NCBI GenBank assembly: GCA_017940445.1
Contig: JAGAYQ010000361.1
Coordinates: 1-15,332 of the forward strand
Direction: 5' to 3'
From: Pyramidobacter sp.
GTDB taxonomy: Bacteria; Synergistota; Synergistia; Synergistales; Dethiosulfovibrionaceae
Length of the DNA stretch: 15,332 nucleotides
Below, one piece after another: positions 6,534-15,332 of this stretch. The translations under genes and the position numbers were made by a program. Under the pieces are notes generated by a model, which ran no database searches, was not told the origin of the DNA, and saw only the letters and a program-made list of their open reading frames with translations. Position 1 is the stretch's first letter, and every line of letters begins with the position of its first letter.

Positions 6534-7773
6534 GGTCCTTCCCTCCCAGCCGCGGATCGATCTTCTCTTCAAGGAAGCGTCCGATGTCCATAAAGATCAG
6601 GCACAGCGCCACGATGCCCAGGCCCGGCGGCAGGATCAGCCACCATGCCCCCTCCGTGAACGCGCCGAACGAATGCGCCTCGTGCAGCATCCGCCCCCAC
6701 GAGATCAGCCGCGGATCAGAGAGGCCGAGAAACGCCAGTCCCGCCTCGGACAGAACCGCGCCCGGCACGCCGAGCGCCAGGTTGGCCAGCAGGATCGGCG
6801 CCGTCTCCGGCACCAGATGCCGCCAGAGGATGTAGCCGCGCTGCGCGCCAAGCGCGCGCAGGCCTTCCACCCAGGGCTGCTCGCGAACCGAGAGCGTCAG
6901 CGCGCGCACCGAACGGGCAGTGCCCATCCACGAGAAGATCGAGAGGATCAGCACCAGCTGCCACAGTCCCTTGCCCCACAGCCCCGCCAGCGTCATCAGG
7001 ATCGGCAGCGTCGGGATTGCCAGCAGCACGTCAACTGCGCGCATGATGAGCGCGTCGGTCAGGCCGCCCGCGTAGCCGGCCGTCAGGCCGAATCCCAGGC
7101 CCAGCAGCGTCGCCGCCACCGTCGCCGAAATGCCGACCGTCAGCGACGTGGAAATCCCCGACAGCAGCAGTGCAAACACGTCCCGGCCTCGCTGATCGGT
7201 GCCGAGCAGTCCTTGCCGCCGGCCGGGAAGCGATAATTTCAGCGTGTACGAATGGGCTCCGTTCACGCGCAGCACATACCGTCCCGCGGAGGGAAACAGC
7301 TCCTCCACTGCCTGCCCGATCAGCGGCAAGCCTAGCGACCGCTTGAACATCATGTCCCGCGCATCGAGGTTCAGCCAGTACTGTTCGCGTCCCGTCAGCC
7401 GCGCGAGCTCAAAATCGCCCTTGGGCGTGCTCCAGACGACCGTCGCCGTCAGTGCCTGATCGGCAGCGATCTTGCCTTCAAGCGCGAAGATCGCCGGCGG
7501 CTGCGAGTTCCAGTCGAACTCAGCACTGCCGTTTTCCGCCTTCGGTCCGCCGCTTTCAGCAAAGCCTACGCCGAGGACGGATACCCTGTCACCGCTGCAC
7601 TTCAGCTCGATCGTCTTCGATGACGAAAGCGACGCTCCCAGCCAGGCGGGACGAGCGAACGGAGCCCCCACCGTGTCAGACGGACTGCCGCCAAGCAGCC
7701 GCGGTCCGAAGATCCCCGCCAGCACGATGCAGATAAAAGCCCACACAGATGGACGCCGCAGCAGAGCTTTCAT
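6526..7773 (-). CDS. DppC-like ABC permease with enlarged periplasmic insert
   Basis: Inner-membrane permease, 415 residues against about 300 for usual DppC/OppC proteins. Order: TM1 (about 10-27), a long hydrophilic beta-rich stretch (about 30-188), then the family block GTDQRGRDVF at 191-200 and the usual membrane segments. The coupling-helix (EAA) loop is visible as EGLRALGAQRGYILWRHLVP (303-322). The extra residues, roughly 110 beyond the usual TM1-to-GTD distance, face the periplasm by topology. The ATG at 7773 overlaps the upstream permease stop as ATGA, with AGGGGGTG just before it; longer in-frame starts would lie inside the upstream gene. The extra domain matches no family I recognise. 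It might contact the permuted binding protein, which is inference. Confidence 0.9.
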   Translation of the reverse strand: MKALLRRPSVWAFICIVLAGIFGPRLLGGSPSDTVGAPFARPAWLGASLSSSKTIELKCSGDRVSVLGVGFAESGGPKAENGSAEFDWNSQPPAIFALEGKIAADQALTATVVWSTPKGDFELARLTGREQYWLNLDARDMMFKRSLGLPLIGQAVEELFPSAGRYVLRVNGAHSYTLKLSLPGRRQGLLGTDQRGRDVFALLLSGISTSLTVGISATVAATLLGLGFGLTAGYAGGLTDALIMRAVDVLLAIPTLPILMTLAGLWGKGLWQLVLILSIFSWMGTARSVRALTLSVREQPWVEGLRALGAQRGYILWRHLVPETAPILLANLALGVPGAVLSEAGLAFLGLSDPRLISWGRMLHEAHSFGAFTEGAWWLILPPGLGIVALCLIFMDIGRFLEEKIDPRLGGKDHA

Positions 7774-8747
7774 CGGTTCACCCCCTCGATCCTCACTCTG
7801 GGATCGACCAGCCCGTAGACCACATCGGCCAGCAGATTGCAGCTCACCGTGATCAGCGCCAGCAGATAGAACGAAGCTCCCGCGGCCGGGTAATCGTGCC
7901 CGGAAAGAGCCTCCAGCAGGAAGGCGCCGACGCCGCGAAGCGAGAAGACCGTCTCCGTGATCACAGCACCGGAGACGAGCCCTGGGACCGACATCAGCAG
8001 GATCGTCACGATCGGCGGCAGGATCGTGCGGAACGCATGGCCGTACACCACGCTGCGCGGCGACAGTCCGCGCGCCCGCGCCATCAGCACAAAGTCCTCG
8101 CCGAGAGCGCGCACCATCAGGTTGCGCACGTACAGCGCCCAGCCGCCGAAGCCCATCAGCGTCAGCGACAGCACCGGCAGGCACAGGTGCCACAGCCGGT
8201 CAGCCAGCAGGGCCCATCCGCCCGCCGGCGGCGGCACAGACACGCTGCCGCGCAGCGGAAAGATCGGAAAGTCGCGCGCCAGCAGCATGAGCAGCACCAG
8301 CTGCACGAAAAATCCCGGGAAGGACGACATCACCGCGCCCGCGCGCAGCACCAGCTTCTCGATCCATGAGCCGCGGCGCACGGCAGATTTCACGCCCAGC
8401 CAGATGCCCAGCGCCGCGGAGGCCGCCATCGACAGCGACATCAGCGTGATCGTTCCCGGCAGGCGCGAGAGCAGTTCGTCCCACACGGGCCGCCGGCTGA
8501 GGAACGAGAGGCCGAAGCGGAACGTGAGCATCTGCTTCAGATAAATGAAAAACTGTTCAAGCATCGGCCTGTCCAGGCCGTAAAGAGCGCGCAGACGTTC
8601 CTTCGCCTCGGGAGAAAAGTTCGGATCGATGATCGTGCTCACCGCGTCGCCGGGCATGACGCGAAACAGCGCGAAGTTCAGCACCAGCACGCAGATCAGC
8701 ACCAGGAGCGACGCCAGCACGCGCCGCAGAAGCCAGCTCCTTTTCAT
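7770..8747 (-). CDS. DppB-like ABC permease
   Basis: Inner-membrane permease of 325 residues, the usual DppB length, predicted to pair with the DppC-like protein. The N-terminus RRVLASLLVLICVLVLNFAL and FRVMPGDAV are family hallmarks (the PGD after TM1), followed by YGLDRPMLEQFFIYL. The coupling loop is visible as ARARGLSPRSVVYGHAFR, and the C-terminal part carries VITETVFSLRGVG and LVDPRVRI, also typical. Its ATG overlaps the binding-protein stop by 4 bp (ATGA) and GAAGGAGG lies 8-10 bases upstream, so translation is probably coupled. Nothing in it looks aberrant, in contrast to its operon partners. Confidence 0.95.
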   Translation of the reverse strand: MKRSWLLRRVLASLLVLICVLVLNFALFRVMPGDAVSTIIDPNFSPEAKERLRALYGLDRPMLEQFFIYLKQMLTFRFGLSFLSRRPVWDELLSRLPGTITLMSLSMAASAALGIWLGVKSAVRRGSWIEKLVLRAGAVMSSFPGFFVQLVLLMLLARDFPIFPLRGSVSVPPPAGGWALLADRLWHLCLPVLSLTLMGFGGWALYVRNLMVRALGEDFVLMARARGLSPRSVVYGHAFRTILPPIVTILLMSVPGLVSGAVITETVFSLRGVGAFLLEALSGHDYPAAGASFYLLALITVSCNLLADVVYGLVDPRVRIEGVNR

Positions 8748-10405
8748 CGCGCTTTCGCCTCCTTCAGACTCAGCCGCCAGTAATGGGGATTCCGTGTCAT
8801 CATCACGTATTCGCCGGGACGGTACTCCTCCAGCGCAAAAGGCCCGGCACCGACCAGGGCCGACGGGCCGCCGCTGCCAAGCGGGTCCCAGTTCTGCCAG
8901 TCAGAAACGCCTTTCAGCACGCGTTCAGGCATGTACGGCAGTCCGGCCACGTTGTCCAGATACCAGTAGCTGACGCCCGTCATCGTCACTTTCAGCTCGC
9001 GTTCATCCAGCGCTTCCGCCGCTGCGACATTTTTCACAGCATCATAGAACCTGGGGATCTGGTTCTTTTTCAGAAAGTCGATCGTCGCTTTCAGATCATT
9101 CGCCGTCAGCGGCGAGCCGTCGTTCCACTTCAGCCCGGGACGCAGGCGGAACGTCAGCGCCGTGTGCGCGTCTTTTCCGGCCCCTTCAACGGCCACATTC
9201 CAGCTTTCTGCCAGTCCCGGCATGTCTTCGAGCGTCAGCGGGTTGGTGCCGATCAGCCCCTCATAGACCTGCCCCAGTACCTGCCACGAATAGGCGCTGC
9301 TGGCCGTGAACGGGTTCAGGCTCCGGGGCTCTTCCGCCAGCGCCATCGTCAGAGGCCGCATCGGTCCTTCGCGCGGGACGGCACGCATCAGCGTCCACAT
9401 GTTGTCAGCGGTGATCTTCTCTGTCGAGATCACGTTTTTCCACTGGTTCGAGAACGCCGCCACAGAAAAGCGGCTGTAGATCGGCACCGACGGCACAAGC
9501 TCCGCCAAAAGGCGCTGCGCCTCGGCGCTCGCTTTTTCGGCAGATTCTTTGTCAGGCGCATAGCGCAGGCGTTCCAGCGCCGCGTCGAGCGAAGCGTCAT
9601 GGATGCCCGTCATGTTGTAGCCGCCGGGCACGTCCATTGAGCTGTGATAGAAGCTGTACAGCGAGTCGGGATTGCGCCCCATGCTCCAGGCCAGCACCGC
9701 CAGCGAATAATCCTTGCGGTCGAGCCGCGCGATCATCGCCGAAAAATCCATCGGCTCCACTTCAACGTCAAAGCCCGAGGCGTTCAGCGAAGCTGCGATC
9801 TGCTCGGCCATCTCGGCTGTCGTCGGCGCGACGCGGGCCAGCGGCGCCAGCAGCTTGACGGCCGGCACAGGCGAGCCGTCAGGCATCAGCAGGCGGCCGG
9901 CGTAATTGAAGCGGTACCCCGCCGACAGCAGCAGTTCCCGCGCCGCTGCGCGGTCGAAAATGTTGCGCGTCCCCTCGGCGCTCGCCCACGGCGAGACCGG
10001 CGGCAGCCAGCTGTTGATCGGCTCGCAGTACCCCTGATAGATATTGCGCACCATGCTGTTGCGGTCGGTGGACATCGCGGCGGCGCGGCGCACGGCCGGG
10101 TCGTTCAACGGCGGCGTCTGGTTGTTCATCAGCAGGAAAAAAGCGTGAAAGCCCCGCGCCAGCGACATGTCGAGCCGCGGCGACGCGCTCAGGCGGTTGA
10201 TGTCCGAGGGCCGGGCGATGTCGCTGAGCACGTCGATCTCGCCTTTCTCAGCCGCAAGCACCTGTGAATCAGCGTTCGCCACGATCACCATGCAGATCTT
10301 CTCGACCGAAGGACCGCTGACCGTCTCGGGATCGAAATCGATCCCCGCTGCCTGCGCCGCAGAGCAGCACAGCGCCAAAAGCGCTGCGCACAGCAGTTTT
10401 TTCAT
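8744..10405 (-). CDS. ABC substrate-binding protein, SBP family 5, with circularly permuted domain order
   Basis: Periplasmic binding protein for a peptide- or nickel-type importer, 553 residues, with a signal peptide ending near AAQA (residue 19). The family blocks are in the wrong order. Residues about 34-327 match the usual second half: VEKICMVIVANADSQ, GEIDVL, NDPAVRRAAAMSTDR (101-115), RNPDSLYSFYHSS, VPSVPIYSRF. After a linker (about 328-349), residues 350-553 match the usual first half: RPLTMALAEEPRSLNPF, VYEGLIG, FRLRPGLKWNDGSPLTAN (419-436), VGAGPFALEEY (518-528) and RNPHYW (538-543), then stop. Both halves look complete, so the total equals one normal module rearranged. The ATG at 10405 is preferred over an in-frame GTG at 10414 because GAGGTG precedes it and that GTG is part of the ribosome site. 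First gene of the operon; its stop overlaps the next ATG. Substrate unknown. Confidence 0.93.
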   Translation of the reverse strand: MKKLLCAALLALCCSAAQAAGIDFDPETVSGPSVEKICMVIVANADSQVLAAEKGEIDVLSDIARPSDINRLSASPRLDMSLARGFHAFFLLMNNQTPPLNDPAVRRAAAMSTDRNSMVRNIYQGYCEPINSWLPPVSPWASAEGTRNIFDRAAARELLLSAGYRFNYAGRLLMPDGSPVPAVKLLAPLARVAPTTAEMAEQIAASLNASGFDVEVEPMDFSAMIARLDRKDYSLAVLAWSMGRNPDSLYSFYHSSMDVPGGYNMTGIHDASLDAALERLRYAPDKESAEKASAEAQRLLAELVPSVPIYSRFSVAAFSNQWKNVISTEKITADNMWTLMRAVPREGPMRPLTMALAEEPRSLNPFTASSAYSWQVLGQVYEGLIGTNPLTLEDMPGLAESWNVAVEGAGKDAHTALTFRLRPGLKWNDGSPLTANDLKATIDFLKKNQIPRFYDAVKNVAAAEALDERELKVTMTGVSYWYLDNVAGLPYMPERVLKGVSDWQNWDPLGSGGPSALVGAGPFALEEYRPGEYVMMTRNPHYWRLSLKEAKAR

Positions 10406-10437
10406 GAAAATCACCTCGTTGTTCCAGTGCGTTTACG

Positions 10438-10469
10438 AAAAAAGGGCCTGTTCATCAAAACAGACCCTT
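10438..10469 (-). terminator. Hairpin and T run between the AAA ATPase gene and the ABC operon
   Basis: AAGGGCCTGTT (10442-10452) pairs with AACAGACCCTT (10459-10469). On the minus strand the single odd pair is a G-T wobble, and a six-T run follows the stem. It can end the AAA ATPase transcript. It also lies downstream of a candidate promoter for the ABC operon, so it may act in that operon's leader. Confidence 0.8.
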
Positions 10470-10471
10470 GT

Positions 10472-10501
10472 ATTGTACCGCGCGATGCGGAGTTTTTTCA
10501 A
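10472..10501 (-). promoter_or_regulatory. Candidate promoter for the ABC operon
   Basis: On the minus strand TTGAAA (10496-10501), an 18-base spacer, then TACAAT (10472-10477). Transcription would start near 10465, so the hairpin at 10442-10469 would be in the leader. The 32 bases between hairpin and gene hold no better promoter. Assigned by pattern only. Confidence 0.4.
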
Positions 10502-10521
10502 TTGTTTACAACACCGATGAT

Positions 10522-12633
10522 TCAGCGCTTCCCGCTTTCGAGCGAGCGGTCACGGCGGCTTTTCGCCTCCAGAGCCGTCTCAAAATGCACCATGCGCAGC
10601 CGGGGATCCTCGTCCGAACGGGCGCGGATCTGCTCGCGCAGCGCTTCCATCGCGGCGGCACGGCAGACCTCGGCGATCTCGGCGCCGTTCATGCCGTCAG
10701 TGCGCGCGGCAAGCTCGTCAAGGCGCACACCGTCAAGCGGCAGCTTTTTCAGGCAGATGCGCAGGATCTCCTCCCTTGCCGCCCTGTCCGGCAGCGGCAG
10801 CTCCAGCACCAGTTCGAAGCGGCCTGCCGAGAACATCGCCGGGTCGATGCGGTCGATGCGGTTCGTCGTCGCCACCACGACCACGCCGCCCATGTCCTCG
10901 ATGCCGCTCATCTCCGACAAAAACTGGCTGATGACGCGGTCGGTGATCTGAGCCTGAGCGCTGCCGTCCGAGCCGCGCACCGGCACGAGCGAGTCGATCT
11001 CGTCAAAGTACAGGATCGAAGGCGCCGCCTGGCGAGCCGTACGGAACACCTCGCGCAGCGCCCGTTCGCTCTCGCCCACATATCGCGACATCAGCGACGG
11101 TCCCTTGACAGAGATGAAGTTGACGCCGCTCTCGTGCGCAAGCGCCTTCACCAGCAGCGTCTTGCCCGTTCCGGACACGCCGTGGATCATGATGCCGCGC
11201 GGCGGAGTCACGCCCCAGCGGCGGAACAGCGCGCTCTTTTTGAGCGGCCACTGAACGGCCTCGATCAGCTGCTCCTTGATCTCGCTCAAGCCGCCCACGT
11301 CATCCCAGGTCGTGTTCGGGATCTCGACGAATACCTCGCGGATCGCCGAAGCCTCGATCTCGCGCAGCGCGGCACGGAAATCCGCCATCGTGATCTCCAT
11401 GTTCTCAAAACGTCCTCCGGACGCCTCCACCGCGTCGAGCGAGGGCATCAGGCGGCGCAGCGCCATCATCGCCGATTCCTTCGCCAGCGCCTGCAAGTCG
11501 GCGCCCACAAAGCCGTGCGTCACGTCGGCCAGCCGCTCCAGATCAACATCGGCAGCCAGAGGCATCCCGCGCGTGTGGATCTTTAAAATTTCCAGACGTC
11601 CGGCCCGGTCAGGGATGGGAATGGCGATCTCGCGGTCAAAGCGTCCGGGGCGGCGCAGCGCCGGATCGAGCGTGTTGGGGATGTTCGTGGCAGCGATCAC
11701 CACCACCTGCCCGCGGGCCGACAGTCCGTCCATCAGCGTCAGCAGCTGAGCGACCACGCGGCGCTCCACCTGCTTTTCGCCGCCCATCTCCTCGCGCTTG
11801 GGCGCGATCGCGTCCACTTCGTCGATGAAGATGATCGCCGGCGCGTTCTGCTGCGCTTCTTCAAAGACGGCGCGCAGCCGCTCCTCGCTCTCGCCGTAAT
11901 ACTTGCCGATGATCTCGGGACCGGAGATGCTCGTGAACCAGGCGTCGCTCTCGCTGGCGACCGCTTTGGCGATCACCGTCTTGCCCGTGCCGGGAGGACC
12001 GTAAAGCAGCACGCCCTTTGGAGGCTCCACGCCGAGCCGCACGAACGCCTCAGGAAACTTGAGCGGCAGCTCGATCATCTCGCGGATGCGGCGCAGCTGC
12101 GCGTCCAGGCCGCCGATGTCGGCATAGGTGATTTTTTTCTTTGTCAGCTCATCCAGCTGCGGCTTTTCGATCGAGATCTCCGTCGAGGCTGTGATCGTCA
12201 CCGTGCCGCCGGGAAACGTCTCGCCCACGCGCAGCCGCACCTCTCGTCCGTAGGGCGAAGTCAGACACACCTCGTCGCCCGTATTGACCGGGTAGTCCTT
12301 GAGCCGCGCGCGAATAAAGCCCCGGTCGAGGTCCTCAAACGGAGCCGAAGCAAGCGGATAAAACGCGGCCCGCTCGGCGTAGCTGGTCCCGACCTTGTAA
12401 AAGCGCACTTCGCCGCCGGCTTCGCGCCCGACGTTTTTCATCCCCAGGGGGTCCAGCCCCACGCAGCCCTCATCGACCGACGAATCGTACACCAGCCGGA
12501 ACGCCGATCTGCGTTCACCCTCCAGCTCGATCAGCCCGCCGTCGATCAGGGAATATTTGTTCAGATCAAGCGGCGAAAGACGCGCACGCGCCATGCCCGC
12601 ATCTTCCGGCCGCGAAGGAACGATCTTCAGCAC
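10522..12633 (-). CDS. Cdc48/VAT-like AAA ATPase with N domain and two ATPase rings
   Basis: Predicted hexameric unfoldase, 703 residues. Residues about 1-165 resemble the Cdc48 N domain (LKIVPSRPEDAGMARARL opening, then a second subdomain). D1: Walker A GPPGTGKT at 212-219, Walker B IIFIDEVD at 267-274, both arginine fingers in RRPGRF (Arg328, Arg331). D2: Walker A GVSGTGKT at 485-492, Walker B ILYFDEID at 540-547, pore-side KGPSLMSRYVGESE. The D2 finger segment reads FSAGRFE, so the first arginine is replaced by Ser602 while Arg605 remains. No C-terminal HbYX motif. The GTG at 12633 is chosen: GGAGGT lies 6 bases upstream and the N domain aligns from there; an ATG 33 bases earlier precedes that ribosome site. 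Next to dnaJ-dnaK, suggesting protein quality control. Its substrates are unknown. Confidence 0.92.
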   Translation of the reverse strand: MLKIVPSRPEDAGMARARLSPLDLNKYSLIDGGLIELEGERRSAFRLVYDSSVDEGCVGLDPLGMKNVGREAGGEVRFYKVGTSYAERAAFYPLASAPFEDLDRGFIRARLKDYPVNTGDEVCLTSPYGREVRLRVGETFPGGTVTITASTEISIEKPQLDELTKKKITYADIGGLDAQLRRIREMIELPLKFPEAFVRLGVEPPKGVLLYGPPGTGKTVIAKAVASESDAWFTSISGPEIIGKYYGESEERLRAVFEEAQQNAPAIIFIDEVDAIAPKREEMGGEKQVERRVVAQLLTLMDGLSARGQVVVIAATNIPNTLDPALRRPGRFDREIAIPIPDRAGRLEILKIHTRGMPLAADVDLERLADVTHGFVGADLQALAKESAMMALRRLMPSLDAVEASGGRFENMEITMADFRAALREIEASAIREVFVEIPNTTWDDVGGLSEIKEQLIEAVQWPLKKSALFRRWGVTPPRGIMIHGVSGTGKTLLVKALAHESGVNFISVKGPSLMSRYVGESERALREVFRTARQAAPSILYFDEIDSLVPVRGSDGSAQAQITDRVISQFLSEMSGIEDMGGVVVVATTNRIDRIDPAMFSAGRFELVLELPLPDRAAREEILRICLKKLPLDGVRLDELAARTDGMNGAEIAEVCRAAAMEALREQIRARSDEDPRLRMVHFETALEAKSRRDRSLESGKR

Positions 12634-12666
12634 ACAAACACCTCCATTGTGCGATTTTCCTGACAT

Positions 12667-12675
12667 AGTTTAGCA
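12667..12675 (-). promoter_or_regulatory. Weak candidate extended -10 for the AAA ATPase gene
   Basis: The minus strand reads TGCTAAACT, an extended -10 with a poor -35. It lies between the dnaJ terminator and the GTG start and would give a leader of under 30 bases. Offered as the best candidate in this short gap. Confidence 0.3.
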
Positions 12676-12711
12676 CAAGAGCACGGATTTTCTTCATTCT
12701 TTTTTACCGGC

Positions 12712-12757
12712 ACAAAAAACGGAGCTTCATCGCCCTTTTCACGATAAAGCTCCGTTT
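12712..12757 (-). terminator. Rho-independent terminator after dnaJ
   Basis: AAACGGAGCTT (12717-12727) pairs perfectly with AAGCTCCGTTT (12747-12757), extended inward by ATCG/CGAT. On the minus strand a T run follows the stem. It lies directly after the dnaJ stop, so dnaK-dnaJ and the AAA gene are probably separate transcripts. Confidence 0.88.
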
Positions 12758-12761
12758 TCCG

Positions 12762-13931
12762 CTATTTCTTTTTGGTGCTCTTTTTCTTCGCGTCGGCTTT
12801 CTTCTTGCCGCCAAAGAGCTTGTCGAGCAGCCCTTCTTTTTTTTCGGTGTTCACGCCGAGCTCCTGCGCAAGTTCGTTCACAAGTCTGGAAGCGTTCTCG
12901 CTCAGGGCAGAGGGCTTGGGCACGTCCACGGTGACATGAAGGATCAGGTCGCCGCGCGAGGAGCCGCGCAGGCTCGGCATGCCCTTGCCGCGCACGCGGA
13001 TCGTACGTCCGGGCTCGGTGCCTTCAGGAATATCGAACTCGGCGTCGCCGTCGATGAGCGTGCCGATGACCGACTTTCCGCCCATGACCGCCTGCGGCCA
13101 GGGAATGCTCACCGTGCGGTGCAGATCCATGCCGTCACGCTGGAAGACAGGATCGTCGCGGACTTCCATGACGATGTACAGATCGCCCGGTGAACCGCCG
13201 TTGAGGCCCATCTCTCCCGCGCCGGGAACGCGCAGACGCGTGCCGTTGTCGACGCCGGGCTGGATCTTGATCTCCTGCTCGCGGCGGCGGTGGATGCGGC
13301 CTTCGCCTCCGCACTCCTTGCAGGGCTTTTCGACGACTTTGCCGCGGCCGCCGCATGTGGGACAGGTACTGACCTGCACCGTGTCGCCAAAGATGGTACG
13401 CACGCGCGAACGGACCTGGCCGGTGCCATGGCAGGTGGGGCACTCTTTGGGATCATGGTCGGGCTCGCTGCCGGTACCGTGGCAGTGATCGCAGGGCTCC
13501 CAGCGGGGGATCGTGACTTTGCGGTTCACGCCCGTAGCGGCTTCTGCAAGCGAAATGGACAGCACCATCTGCAGGTCGGCGCCGCGGGTGGGGGCGTTGG
13601 GATTAGCGCGGCGGCCAAAGGGACTGCCGCCGCCGAACATGCTGAAGATGTCGCCGAAGATGTCCTCCGCGCCCATGCCGCCAAAGGGATTGCCCCCGGG
13701 GATGTCGTCAGCGGTGCCGAACTGGTCGTAGCGGGCGCGCTTTTCCTGATCGCCGAGCACAGAAAACGCGGCGTTGACTTCCTTGTATTTCTGCTCTGCG
13801 TCGGGATCGTTCGGATGGGTGTCGGGATGGCACTCGCGCACCTTGGCGCGGTACGCGTGCTTGATCTGATCAGCGGTCGCGTCGCGAGCGACGCCAAGGA
13901 CTTCGTATAAGTCCCGCTGCGTTTCTGGCAT
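12762..13931 (-). CDS. dnaJ: Chaperone DnaJ (Hsp40, type I)
   Basis: Co-chaperone that brings unfolded protein to DnaK and stimulates its ATPase. 389 residues with the full type I order: J domain (about 1-72) with HPD at 35-37; Gly/Phe-rich stretch (about 73-107); four CxxCxGxG zinc motifs at 147-154, 164-171, 190-197 and 204-211; then the C-terminal substrate-binding part. The end is unusual: the last 14 residues (KKKADAKKKSTKKK) hold nine lysines, preceded by GLLDKLFGG. It starts 11 bp after the dnaK stop with only a weak ribosome site (AAGCGG), so coupling to dnaK translation is likely. It ends at a strong terminator. Heat-shock control elements, if any, would be upstream of dnaK, outside the window. 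Confidence 0.97.
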   Translation of the reverse strand: MPETQRDLYEVLGVARDATADQIKHAYRAKVRECHPDTHPNDPDAEQKYKEVNAAFSVLGDQEKRARYDQFGTADDIPGGNPFGGMGAEDIFGDIFSMFGGGSPFGRRANPNAPTRGADLQMVLSISLAEAATGVNRKVTIPRWEPCDHCHGTGSEPDHDPKECPTCHGTGQVRSRVRTIFGDTVQVSTCPTCGGRGKVVEKPCKECGGEGRIHRRREQEIKIQPGVDNGTRLRVPGAGEMGLNGGSPGDLYIVMEVRDDPVFQRDGMDLHRTVSIPWPQAVMGGKSVIGTLIDGDAEFDIPEGTEPGRTIRVRGKGMPSLRGSSRGDLILHVTVDVPKPSALSENASRLVNELAQELGVNTEKKEGLLDKLFGGKKKADAKKKSTKKK

Positions 13932-13942
13932 GGGATGACCGC

Positions 13943-15332
<1,390 letters not shown>

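Noticed and set aside
5103..6593. Plus-strand open frame of 496 codons across both ABC ATPase genes
   Set aside because: It is Arg/Ser/Pro-rich and runs opposite two genes with complete ATPase motifs; it crosses gene boundaries and has no credible start site.
8744..10405. Assembly error or two joined pseudogene fragments as the explanation for the swapped binding protein
   Set aside because: The frame is continuous, has its own signal peptide and ribosome site, overlaps the next gene by ATGA, and the two halves sum to one complete module.

Overview
The window is GC-rich, gene-dense bacterial chromosome. All genes except one lie on the minus strand. The secreted proteins carry export signals and the gene set is chaperones, peptide-type uptake and phosphate uptake. 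A Cdc48-type double AAA ATPase next to dnaK-dnaJ, with a DUF4428-type zinc-ribbon protein and a peptide-type ABC system nearby, fits an anaerobic diderm such as a member of Synergistota. That assignment is inferred from gene content only.

Layout, left to right: (1) pstC (cut by the left edge) and pstS, a minus-strand phosphate uptake operon. (2) Divergent from it, the only plus-strand gene, a histidine phosphatase; a 228-bp shared control region holds apparent back-to-back promoters and two adjacent palindromes. (3) A two-way terminator, then a DUF4428-like zinc-ribbon protein. (4) A secreted protein of unknown function with a predicted beta-propeller C-terminal part and a structured leader. 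(5) A five-gene minus-strand ABC importer operon of the peptide/nickel class: binding protein, DppB-like permease, DppC-like permease and two ATPases, with 4-bp, 4-bp and 8-bp overlaps and one 17-bp gap. (6) A Cdc48/VAT-like AAA ATPase. (7) dnaJ and dnaK (cut by the right edge), a chaperone operon.

The most unusual object is the binding protein of the ABC operon. Its conserved SBP family 5 blocks are in swapped order: the usual C-terminal half directly follows the signal peptide, and the usual N-terminal half follows it and ends at the ARNPxYW-type motif. This is the pattern of a natural circular permutation. The DppC-like permease encoded two genes downstream has a periplasmic insert of roughly 110 residues between TM1 and the GTDxxGRD region, so this importer may have an unusual docking arrangement.

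Other points: the second ATPase ring of the Cdc48-like protein lacks one of its two expected arginine fingers. Strong hairpin/T-tract terminators lie just upstream of three minus-strand genes (start codons 3313, 10405, 12633); at the ABC operon a plausible promoter sits upstream of the hairpin, so it could act as an attenuator. No intergenic stretch exceeds 300 bases, and no tRNA, rRNA, CRISPR array, IS element or phage gene was seen.
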